DNA of 64,000 nt from Rapana venosa (Eukaryota > Mollusca > Gastropoda > Neogastropoda > Muricidae), in assembly GCA_028751875.1 (NCBI GenBank), contig CM054158.1, positions 17,099,308 to 17,163,307 of the forward strand, written 5' to 3'. A program made the translations under genes and the position numbers. Under the pieces are notes generated by a model. That model worked only from the letters and a program-made list of their open reading frames with translations. It was not told the DNA's origin and searched no databases. Of the stretch, positions 23,622 through 31,339 are shown one piece after another (the stretch's first letter is position 1; every line of letters starts with the position of its first letter).

Positions 23622-26600
23622 GAGTACACACACACCCTACACACTACATATACACACAAAGTACACACATACCCTACACTTACACACACAGTACATACAC
23701 ACACAGTACACACAGAGTATACACATAGACTTTCAACGATATTATAGCCTGGTCCACGTTTCAGAAGCAGCTAGATCATTACTACGTCTCAAGAAGAAAG
23801 AAATAATGATCATCATCCTGTTGTTTCACTCTCAGACAGAAGCAGGAGATGCAGAAGAAGCAGAGAGGAGGGACGGAGGTGAAGGAACGGAGACTGTTCC
23901 ACGGCACACGCCCCGCCAACATCGACAGCATCTGTCAACATGGCTTTCTCGCGGACAGGCCAGTGGCCCATGGCAGATATTTTGGAAAAGGTGATGTATT
24001 ATTTATTGTTTCGGTCGACAGTTTTGATGATTTTGTCGGTTCCGTTAATTTTCTTTTTTAAAAATTCGCCAAAGACCCCTCGATGAGAATACGATGTCAG
24101 AATACGGCTACCCCCAGGTGGTGGGTAAAAAACGGGGTGGTGGGTGGGAGGGAGGTTGGGGGGGGGGGGTGGGAGGCATACATAAAAGTCTCACGGTTGG
24201 TGAATCTCAGAGCTCTAGCCGAGGAACGAAAAAGAAATCGCCATAGATGGTCTTGGCTTCTCTTCTCACCATCCTGAGGAATTGGTGAGGGCACTGCATT
24301 GAGTTGGGTTTTGTTTTTTTAGGCAGTGTGTTAATGGATAAGGTGAACCTGCTGGAGTCCCCCCGCTCTCTCTTTCTCTCTCTCACACGTTAAATCCTGT
24401 TCCGCTGTTCGTAAGAGTAGGCTATTGTGTGCCGGTGGGAACAGATGACAGAATTTACAAAACCGCATACACACGGGGATTGGATGTAAAAGAGCACATA
24501 AGTGCTTATTCCATTATCCTCGATATAAAAGAATTTAAACAAATATTTTAAAAACTCTCTTTCTCCAGGTGATTATTCGTTCAGAACAGCACGGCACCAT
24601 TCTATAAAATGAAACCAATAATTATGACAAGCAATGTTTTATAAATGTTTTTATTTATTCATTATTGTATTGTATAGCCTACCACGTCAAGCCACGGCAG
24701 AGTTTTCTGCGTGAAAGTTGACAGAACTCTCAACTATACAGAGCAAAATGGTCTGTAGCTGAACGAGGTCAGCTTTAAGTTCTACATGAAAAATAATCAG
24801 AAGGACGGGTTAAACGTTCATCTGCCTAACAAGTAAACCGTGAGGTTCTGGGTTTGATTCCCAGCCTTGCCCTTTTTTTTTCTTCTTCTCATTTTGACGA
24901 GAAAATTCAACTGAGTGTTAAAGTCTTTCGGAGGAGACTATAAACAGAGGCTCCGTGTGCAAATGTTCACAGAACCCATTCTGCCTTTCGGGAGAGCAGG
25001 CCATTTCGTGCCGATAGGAACGGATGACAGCATTTAAAAACAGCGCACGCACACAGGTGTGGCATTTAGACACCACTCTCGAGGTCAGAATATGTCTACC
25101 TTAAAGGTTGGCTAAAACGGTCAACACAAGGGGACTGGATGTAAAAAAAAAAGCACATAAGTGCTTATTCCATTATCCTCGATATAAAAGAATAAATAAA
25201 GTAAAATAAAAATAAAATAAACACGCACAAATCTCACCATTGGTGAATCGTGAAGCTCTAGCCCAGGAACAAAACAACAGCAACTTCCCCCCCCCCCCCC
25301 CCACACACACAACTACTACGACCCTCCTCCCCCTCCCCGCCCTCAAAAAAAAGAAGCTGATATTCCATTTCGAAGTTTGTTTGGGTTTGTAGGCCTCTAC
25401 TTCACCACGGACAGCTGGTATGCCAATGTCTTCGCCGCGATAGGGACTGCTGGTGAAAGGCCCCGAATTTTTGCCGGTCCTTTGGGAACACTGACCACTC
25501 CAAAACCTTCCAACCCTGGTAAGTAGCCGATTTTTTGTTTGTGACAAAAGCGATCCATTATGCTGTGGATTATTATTGTTCTTGTGAAGATGTTTTACTT
25601 GTATTTTTTTGTGGGAGGGGGTTGGGGGTGGTATTTTGATTCAAGGTATTCCATGTAAGAACTGAAGGGGTTTTTTAGGTTGGTTTTTTTTTAGTCGTTT
25701 CATCTTTACTAATCTTCGAATTCTGTATGTGACGCTGCACACGAAAATCATGGATAAGTCGCCGGCTGTAGTTTTGTGCTCTGCCCGCTGTTAAAAGTGA
25801 ACGCCGCTAAGGCCGCGGTCACTGATCACCTGGAGACTCAGACTTGTGTATCTCAAAAAGTGATAAAGATAACAGGCCTATGATGTGAGATATTTTCAGT
25901 ATGGCGCCACTTAAAGGAGGGATTTTATTTCAAATTTCTAATATAGTATAGTATCCCGTTTGGACCCGAAACTTTTCCCCCATCCATTAGATCATAAGTG
26001 GTGGTCTGGGAGCTAGTATTTCGGATGAGACGATAAACCGTTATGTATAATTATTAATTAGGGCACGCAAAAGAACCCACGGCAACAAGAGAGTTGTCCC
26101 TGGCAAAATTCTTGAGAAAAAAGCCACTCTGATAGGGAAATAAATAGGCCTACAGTTGCAGACAGAAAAAAAAAATAATGGGTGGCGCTGCTCTTGTGGT
26201 GACGTGCTCTCCCCGGGGAGAGCAGACTGAATTTCATGCAGAGAAATCTGCCGTGACTTAAAGTGGTATAAATAAATGTTTAAAAAAATGATAAATGTAG
26301 GCTAGCTAGACATGCTTTCCGTATCCGACATGATAGGCCTACCTCTATGTAGCATGTGTGCTGTGGTTAGGCGCATGCACGCCTTCCAAGCTGTGAAACA
26401 GATGAGGAAGTAGGGTGGATGAATGAGCAAGACAGGGAGTGCAAGGGGCTGGAGTGTCTTTGAATCTACTGAGAACGTTTTTACTAGGGTAGGCTAGCAG
26501 TTTTGGGGGGCTCCCCGGGTGGTTGTGGGTTGACATTGCACCATTCAGATAGATATGGTTATGATAATATTATGGTTATGATAACCATATCTGACTCCAG

Positions 26601-27279
26601 CTGAACAGGGATTTGACACCAAGTTCTTATTTTAGAGGGGTTTGAGCATGTGTAATTGTATGACAAGAAACTCATCCCTGGAGATGGAATGTAGGCCTAG
26701 CTGTCTTTAAAAGATGAAAAAAAAACAAGATGCAAATTTTCTTTATAAATGGGATCATTGATGACGCAAATTCTAGCCTGAAAACAAGATAAAAATGATG
26801 ACGATGTCGGAAGATAATAAAACGATGACGACTATGATATTGACGATTAGGCCTAAAATGATAATGTTGATAACGAGGACGACGACGACAGTGACATTGA
26901 CAATGACAACAATGATAATGACACTGATGTAATTCCCTCCCTAGGTTCAACAAGACAAACACCACGGAGAGTCCACCATGCTGAGGAAGAGGACGTCTCG
27001 TTAGCGTTGGACACCATGACCCCCTCTGCTGCAGCAGCAATCAGAGAGAAGACACGGTACTACATGCTCGTGTCCACAGTGCTGACAGGCCGCTCCAAAG
27101 AACTTGACCCAGATGGCGGCCAAGCCGGGGCTCAGATGTCTCACGGTCACGACAGCAGTCACTTTGATGGGGTGTTTTACGAGGAGTATGTGGTGTACAA
27201 CAGCAGCCAGGCCTATCCTGAATACGTTATTGAATATGGGAAACAAACAGTCCTGACCAGTCTTGATTTGGGATCTTGA
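17795..27279 (+). CDS. PARP-family ADP-ribosyltransferase, C-terminal 7 exons
   Basis: Exons 17795-17940, 18648-18862, 19776-19835, 21450-21613, 23836-23990, 25393-25518 and 26945-27279 all have GT-AG borders and compatible phases. Together they give about 400 residues ending in TGA. The 5' part of the gene is missing or not recognised. The catalytic fold is clear: IKRILRLQNPQLWARYYR leads into RRLFHGTRPANIDSICQHGF (NAD-binding His, codon 23900-23902), then GRYFGKGLYFTTDSWYA (Tyr, codon 25398-25400), then RYYMLVSTVLTGRS, and EEYVVYNSSQAYPEYVIEY (Glu at 27184-27186, equivalent to the PARP1 catalytic Glu). The H-Y-E set is therefore complete, the pattern of PARPs able to elongate chains, though Glu alone does not prove polymer synthesis. 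About 70 residues between the Tyr strand and RYYMLV, rich in Pro, Thr and acidic residues, exceed the usual loop. Substrate and compartment are unknown. Introns are full of repeats. Confidence 0.9.
18052..18430 (+). mobile_element. SINE family A with two internal oligo-C expansions
   Basis: Head GACAGGATAGCCTAGTGGTT, B box GGGTTCGATTGCC, core and tail as in the 15.8-kb copy. Two sites that are short C runs in other copies have become long C tracts (about 18162-18198 and 18231-18256). Lies in the intron between the first two recognised PARP exons. Confidence 0.88.
18863..19775 (+). other. PARP gene intron
   Basis: Phase 0 intron (GTAAGT donor, CTTTCAG acceptor). A/T-rich, with no recognised element or exon. 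Confidence 0.6.
19965..20318 (-). mobile_element. SINE family A, full length
   Basis: Minus-strand copy complete from the TTCTTTTATATCGAGGATAA tail to the tRNA head (ACCACTAGGCTATCCCGTCC on the plus strand). It directly abuts a GT microsatellite (20317-20372). Confidence 0.9.
20317..20372. repeat. GT microsatellite
   Basis: About 54 bases of nearly pure GT. Confidence 0.95.
20457..20535 (+). mobile_element. LINE 3' end fragment (extreme 5' truncation)
   Basis: In frame it reads RDRSRWRDAVEALCSARSYKE-stop, then an AATAATAATAAGAAGAAG tail. It is the same C-terminus as the minus-strand fragments at 29.8 and 46.9 kb. Only about 80 bases of the element were copied. Confidence 0.85.
20660..20860. 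repeat. CT/GTCT-rich tract then GTGC tract
   Basis: Interrupted TCTC/TGTC repeats (about 20665-20785), followed by alternating GT/GC to about 20853. Confidence 0.85.
20950..21141 (+). repeat. 33-34-bp minisatellite, nearly six units
   Basis: The unit contains GAACAAATAAGTAGAAAGAT and GGCCT(T/G)ACAA. Later units gained one T (ACTTGAAC versus ACTGAAC). It lies in the PARP intron before the 21450 exon. Confidence 0.9.
21195..21440. repeat. GAT trinucleotide repeat then GTGC/GT repeat
   Basis: (GAT)n with GGT and GAC interruptions to about 21349, then (GTGC)n and GT. It ends just before the TTTATTCAG acceptor at 21449, so the polypyrimidine tract of this exon is compressed by the repeat. Confidence 0.9.
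21925..22975 (+). mobile_element. 5'-truncated LINE reverse transcriptase, broken
   Basis: Encodes the second half of a non-LTR reverse transcriptase: GEWFRTTVGVRQGCLLSPTL, then the catalytic LRFADDIDG (FADD at 22182-22193), the YLGAIVSDQGSK thumb region, FLYACESWTLT, and KRKLKWYGHVTR near the C-terminus. The endonuclease and first RT blocks are absent, and the copy starts around 21930. Near 22795-22810 the frame breaks; the rest of the usual C-terminus (WEDNISEWTGLELNKT) continues in another frame to about 22970. The family is the endonuclease-RT type common in invertebrate genomes; the clade is not certain. Inserted in the PARP intron, same strand. Confidence 0.88.
23110..23745. repeat. Long inverted repeat (foldback) in GT/CA-rich sequence
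   Basis: Arms 23164-23270 and 23621-23728 are exact reverse complements over 107 bases, including irregular words such as AAGTGTAGGGTATG and ATATGTAGTGTGTAGGG that are not plain GT repeat. Inside the arms are GT (left) and CA (right) tracts, each with another ACTCG/CGAGT island, then an unpaired centre (about 23365-23460 and 23520-23555). In RNA it would form a long hairpin in the PARP intron. Confidence 0.9.
24065..24240 (+). mobile_element. SINE family B, 3' fragment
   Basis: TCAGAATACGGCTACCCCCA, then CACGGTTGGTGAATCTCAGA and GAGCTCTAGCCGAGGAACGA. A G-rich expansion (24120-24175) replaces the usual middle. Confidence 0.75.
24384..24545 (+). mobile_element. SINE family A, 5'-truncated
   Basis: Starts at CACACGTTAAATCCTGTTCC and runs to the TCGATATAAAAGAA tail. 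The tRNA head and first half of the body are missing. Confidence 0.85.
24805..25285 (+). mobile_element. SINE family B with tRNA head, interrupted by a family A fragment
   Basis: Head: CTGCCTAACAAGTAAACCGT with B box GGGTTTGATTCCC. Then the shared core (GGAGGAGACTATAAACAGAG; CTTTCGGGAGAGCAGGCCAT), then CTCGAGGTCAGAATATGTCT and AAAACGGTC. A family A 3' piece interrupts (25125-25225). The B end (CACCATTGGTGAATCGTGAA; GCTCTAGCCCAGGAACAAAA) resumes after it, then an oligo-C run. Confidence 0.75.
25125..25225 (+). mobile_element. SINE family A 3' fragment nested in SINE family B
   Basis: GGGGACTGGATGTAAAAAAA through TCCATTATCCTCGATATAAA and an AATAAA-type tail interrupts the family B word AAACGGTCATACACGC. 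Same strand as its host. Confidence 0.75.
25945..26285 (+). mobile_element. SINE family C, 5'-truncated
   Basis: Shares CCCCCATCCATTAGA, GTGGTGGTCTGGGAGCTAGT, GAACCCACGGCAACAAGAGA and TCCCCGGGGAGAGCAGACTG with 13852-14250. The tRNA head is lacking. Lies in the last PARP intron. Confidence 0.82.
26286..26944 (+). other. Last PARP intron, 3' portion
   Basis: No gene recognised. Contains a perfect short palindrome-like pair around 26551-26592 (ATATGGTTATGATAATA / TATTATGGTTATGATAACCATAT) and a GAT/GAC-rich stretch before the CTCCCTAG acceptor. Confidence 0.5.
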
Positions 27280-27399
27280 GCTGAGGGTGGGGGTGGGGTA
27301 AGGGTCTGTATTCAGCGAATTTGATTGGATGTTTCATTTTTTAAATCCGCACGTGGCCTCCCCTACCACTGACTGGTCCTAAGAAAGAAAAAAATCTGA

Positions 27400-27799
27400 A
27401 CACAACACTCCTCTTCTGCGATCTCTTCACTGGCTGCCTGTCTCACAGAGACTGAAGTATAAGACCAATACCCTCTGTTTCAAATGTCTTCACAAATCTG
27501 CACCCTCTTATCTCTGTAGCTGTCTTCACCTGTATACTCCATCCCGTTCCCTTCGCTCAGCTGCAGATAATTTGTGCTTTCGAACACCCAGATTCAAACA
27601 AACCACTGTTGGCTGTCGCTCTTTCTTTGTTTCTGGTCCATCCACCTGGAATGAACTTCCTCTTTCACTTCGCCAAAAGCCTTCACTTAATAACTTCAAA
27701 TCCAGCCTCAAAACGCATTTATTTCCTACCTGACTTTGCCCTCATATCTGTCCCTACTTTTTCAACAGCATCCTTCACCTCCTTCATCACCACCTAAGA

Positions 27800-27830
<31 letters not shown>

Positions 27831-27990
27831 CATAAACTTGAAATTTCTTATGTTATTTGAGGAAAGTTGCATGCGTGTAAATTATTTGAGTGCAAACGCT
27901 TCGATTTGTTTCTTTTACAAGATTCAGCGCTATATAAATTTAATATATTATTGTTATATTATTATTATTATTATTATTATTAGTAGTAGT
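27400..27990 (+). mobile_element. L2/CR1-like LINE 3' end with intact terminal coding part
   Basis: An uninterrupted frame (about 27411-27733) encodes the typical C-terminus of L2-type LINE ORF2: LRSLHWLPVSQRLKYKTN, FKCLHKSAPSYL, then PSTWNELPLSLRQKPSLNNF and SLKTHLFPT-stop. A 3' UTR with a GT tract, CAAGATTCAGCGCTATATAA and a (TTA)n tail follows. The copy is heavily 5'-truncated; its coding tail has no stop or frameshift, so insertion is not very old. Confidence 0.88.
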
Positions 27991-28034
27991 AGTAGTAGTA
28001 GTACCATGTTTGGTGCAAATATAGCCTACACACG

Positions 28035-28165
28035 TAAGGGACCAGTCCTGACCAGCCTTGACTTGGGATCCTGAGTGAAGAGGTGAGCTAGGTGGGCTCT
28101 GTTCAGTGCGTTTGGTGGGATGTTTCAGTTTGGACATCTACATGTGGCCTGGGCTACCATGCTTT
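28035..28165 (+). pseudogene. Second copy of the PARP terminal codons and 3' flank
   Basis: Reads GPVLTSLDLGS-stop (TGA at 28072-28074), matching QTVLTSLDLGS-stop at the true end (27277-27279). Similarity continues into the 3' flank (GTTCAGTGCG versus ATTCAGCGAA; GGATGTTTCA; TGGCCT). The L2-like LINE 3' end lies between the two copies. No splice acceptor placing it in a transcript was identified. Confidence 0.7.
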
Positions 28166-28674
28166 TTTGCTGTTGTTGTCTGGTGCTGAGGACTAGATCA
28201 TATCTCGCTTGAACGTGCTGGGTGGTTTTTGACCAATGTGTGATAAAAGAGATAGTTGTGTATGCTTTCGATTTTAGAGTGTGTGTGTGAGTGAGTGAGT
28301 GTGTGCATGCGTGCGCGTGTGTTTATGTGTGTGTGTGCACGTGCAAACTATTTTCACTGTGCCAGTGCTGGTAGATTCTGATCATGTGCGGCAATGCCTT
28401 CTCCTCATTACCCTGACTGTGGGTGGTGTAAGGTTGTGTAGGCAGCCTCGTTTTGCTCCCAACATGGCAGCCATGACGTCATATCCCCGTAGCCAATTGA
28501 TGATTAATATGAACGTCTATTTGTGTATGTGTCTCTCAAAAAAGGATTGATTTTGCCATGGCAGGTGAAGTCTTTTACTAACTGTTTTCTGCAAGTACAA
28601 GGTTCGAATCTCTCACACTGTCTCTCTCTTTCCTTTTCTCTCTGTCTCAGTCTGCGTCTGTCTCTCTCTCTCAA

Positions 28675-28683
28675 TCAGTCTAT

Positions 28684-28763
<80 letters not shown>

Positions 28764-28765
28764 GT
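28675..28765. repeat. CT microsatellite
   Basis: Long TC tract; the equivalent in the second locus copy is shorter (45952-46018). Confidence 0.95.
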
Positions 28766-28935
28766 GGCATGAGTGAGTTTGTGCATGGTTGTTTGCATGG
28801 ATGACTAATTTAGCTGATGCTTAAATGTTCTGTTTTATGTATTAAGACGAGGACAAGAGTTGTGCTGATATTGAAGACAGAGCACAGGAGTGATAACATG
28901 GTTTTTTTCTTCTGATTCATTGTTTTCATGTCTGG

Positions 28936-29235
28936 CGTGTTACCCATATGATATGAATTTAAGTGTTTGTGATTAAGACGGAATTGTTTTTGTATTTGAA
29001 GACTTTTTGTTTTGTTTTTTACATCGAATTAGACATTTTCGTCTGAAGTTTTTTCCCATTTTGTGTTGTGTCCTTTAATATTTTTCGTGTTACCCATATG
29101 ATATGAATTTAAGTGTTTGTGATTAAGACGGAATTGTTTTTGTATTTGAAGACTTTTTTTTTTTTACATCGAATTAGACATTTTCGTCTGAAGTTTTTTT
29201 CCATTTTGTGTTGTGTCCTTTAATATTTTTTGGGT
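28936..29235 (+). repeat. 150-bp tandem duplication
   Basis: CGTGTTACCCATATGATATG starts at 28936 and again at 29086, exactly 150 bases apart. Both units continue through ACATCGAATTAGACATTTTC and TGTGTTGTGTCCTTTAATAT. The second locus copy has only one unit (from about 46194). Confidence 0.93.
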
Positions 29236-29324
29236 TCCTACTTTATTTTAAGCCTTTAGAACACTTGAAAGTGGCATCTTATCTGGCATGGAAAAATTTT
29301 AATAAAATAAATTTTGTTGTTGTT

Positions 29325-29655
29325 GAGGATAATGGAATAAGTACGCACGTTATTTATTTTTTTTACATCAAATCCCCGTGTGTATGCAGCTTTGTAAATT
29401 TTGTCATCCGTTCCCACCGGCACACAATGGCCTACTCTCCCAAAAAGCGGAACGGGTTTTAACGTGCGCGCAAGATGTTCTGCGTGCGTTCGCACACGCG
29501 ACCTCAGTTTATAGTCTCATCAGAAGGACTTTTGGAGGGGAGTGGAGTCAGCACTGATGTTAACTCCAGAGGAAAAAATCCTCTTGAACGGGAATCAAAC
29601 CCAGGTCAGCAGATCTCGAGCGCATCACGCTGACCACCAGGCTATCCCGTCCCCG
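29325..29655 (-). mobile_element. SINE family A, full length
   Basis: Complete minus-strand copy ending in the tRNA head (CAGGCTATCCCGTCCCC on the plus strand). Matched by 46432-46763 in the other locus copy. Confidence 0.9.
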
Positions 29656-29689
29656 TGTTTTATTTATTTTTATTCTTTTATATTTATTT

Positions 29690-30195
29690 ATTCTTTTATA
29701 TCGAGGATAATGGAATAAGCACTCATGTGCTTTTTTTACATCCAGTCCCCGTGTGCATGCAGTTTTGTCAATTTTGTCATCTGTTTCCACCGGCACACAA
29801 TGGCCTTCTCCTTATTCCTTATAGCTCCTAGCGGAGCATAGGGCCTCAACAGCGTCCCTCCACCTTCTCCTGTCTCTGGCAAGGGTCTTGACCTCTTCCC
29901 ATGTCAGGCTGGAGTCTCTCAGCTCACTATGCAGGCTTCTCCTCCAGGTCTGTTTGGGGCGCCCTCTCTTCCTTTTCCCCTGCGGGTTCCACTCGAGCGC
30001 TTGTCTGGTGATGTTGCAAGGCTCCTTCCGTAGGGTGTGGCCGACCCAACGCCACTTTCGCCGCCTTACTTGGACTTCCATAGGCTGTTGGTTCGCCACA
30101 CAAAAAAGCGGAACAGGATTTAACGTGTTCGCAAGATGTTCTGCATGCGTTCGAACACGGGGCCTCGGTTTATAGTCTCATCCGAAGGACTTTTG
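29690..30195 (-). mobile_element. SINE family A split by a LINE fragment
   Basis: The 3' half of the SINE (29690-29806) and part of its body (30100-30195) flank a LINE insert. Beyond GAAGGACTTTTG the element gives way to a GT/GC repeat, so its tRNA head is missing. Confidence 0.88.
29807..30099 (-). mobile_element. LINE 3' fragment inserted in a SINE
   Basis: Minus-strand frame encodes RRRKWRWVGHTLRKE, GKRKRGRPKQTWRRSLHSEL and RDRRRWRDAVEALCSARSYKE-stop, the C-terminus of an ORF2-type reverse transcriptase. The left border carries CACACAATGGCCT (29794-29806); the right border has only CACACAA because bases were lost in this copy. The second locus copy keeps both. Confidence 0.9.
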
Positions 30196-30255
30196 TGTGT
30201 GCGTGTGTGTGCGCGCGCGCGCGCGTGCGCGTGTATGTGCGTGCGTGTGTGTGCT
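30196..30255. repeat. GT/GC repeat
   Basis: GTGTGTGCGTG followed by (GC)n and GTGC units; equivalent at 47315-47385. Confidence 0.9.
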
Positions 30256-30417
30256 TCCTTCTAAATAAAAAAAAGGCTTGGAAGGTGTGTTGTGACTGTA
30301 TGCAAATGGTGAAGTTGACTTTTATCTCATTATGTATGAATCTGATGTTATGTATCTAACAAAAAAGCCCCGTTCCTTTGTTTTTAACATTATAGTTATT
30401 TGTTGAAACAGTTGGCC

Positions 30418-30467
<50 letters not shown>
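30418..30467. repeat. GT microsatellite
   Basis: About 46 bases of GT; the second locus copy has about 28 (47553-47581), a length difference between the two copies. Confidence 0.95.
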
Positions 30468-30739
30468 CGACCATCATACGCTAACTGATCTGTCATTACA
30501 TAATGATTTTAATCATTCTCTGACGAACTCGGTTGGACTTTTCCTAGAAAAGGATAGCTCATTTAAAAAAAAAAAGTGTTCAAGCACTACATCAATTGCA
30601 ATTTCACAGTTTTTGTATCAAAATTCAACTCACGCGAGGGAAACCTGTGTCTTTGTATAGGAAGTTATCAACTGTTGGTCTTGTCCTGCTGTCATAGTGT
30701 TTTGTGGTGATACTGATAGCATTGCAAGTGGTCTGTAAA

Positions 30740-31035
30740 GGTGTCCTATAACCTATAAGGTCGTAGGAGAGCGAGGCATCAGAGACCTCAACTTCTCAAA
30801 GGGCCAGCATATTGAAGGTGGCGCCCATCTCCTCTCGCTGGCTGGTTTACTTTCCCTGACCCTAAAGAGGCAGGTAGGCTACCCGTTTACAGCTGGGTGA
30901 ACTGGGGGGACTGTACTGAAGCCAAGGCGCGCAAACCCGGTCACCCATCCAAGTGGTAATCCCGCTCGATGCTGCTTAACCTTAGCTGGGGGAAAGCGAA
31001 TGCTCTGACCACTGAGCTATCCCGTTCCCCACCTG
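30740..31035 (-). mobile_element. Family D SINE with tRNA-like and 5S rRNA-like head
   Basis: Read on the minus strand from 31035. A tRNA-like A-box region GATAGCTCAGTGGTCAGAGC comes first. Next is a segment strikingly like the 3' half of 5S rRNA: GGTTAAGCAGCATCGAGC, then ACTTGGATGGGTGACCG, the words that in 5S genes lie around its internal promoter. A unique body follows (CTCTTTAGGGTCAGGGAAAG; GATGGGCGCCACC), ending near GGACACCTTTAC. Further copies or fragments lie at 9.0, 12.8, 33.3, 33.7, 47.9, 53.1 and 58.9 kb. Confidence 0.8.
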
Positions 31036-31339
31036 GCCTGTCCTGTTTGTGACCTGTTGAATTTTGAGTGTTATGTGCTTGAATAGAATTAATCTCTATT
31101 GGAGAATGGGGTGTAGAGTGCTTGAAATGTCCCGCAGGCAGCGACTTTTCTTGGAGAAAAAAATAAAACGACTAAAAAAGAAAAAATCCCCAAACAGTCG
31201 CATGGTGTCGTCTTTCTATCAAGATTTTATTTGGATATATATGACTGGTCAAGTGAGGAATAGCATCTCTTCTGAGATCCAAGTAAAGGCCATTTCTCTT
31301 CAACTTCTACTGCCTGTGTCGGCACTTTGAAGTGTCTGG

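Noticed and set aside
22964..23747. Several 75-249-residue open frames of alternating Cys/Val or Thr/His
   Set aside because: They are translations of GT and CA microsatellites in the inverted repeat.
26545..26595. Short palindrome-like pair GGTTATGATAATA / TATTATGGTTATGATAACC as a regulatory site
   Set aside because: Looks like a local A/T-rich duplication in an intron; no known binding motif recognised.
30880..31000. A 5S rRNA gene
   Set aside because: Only the 3' half is 5S-like, it is joined to a tRNA-like head and SINE body, and several dispersed copies exist.
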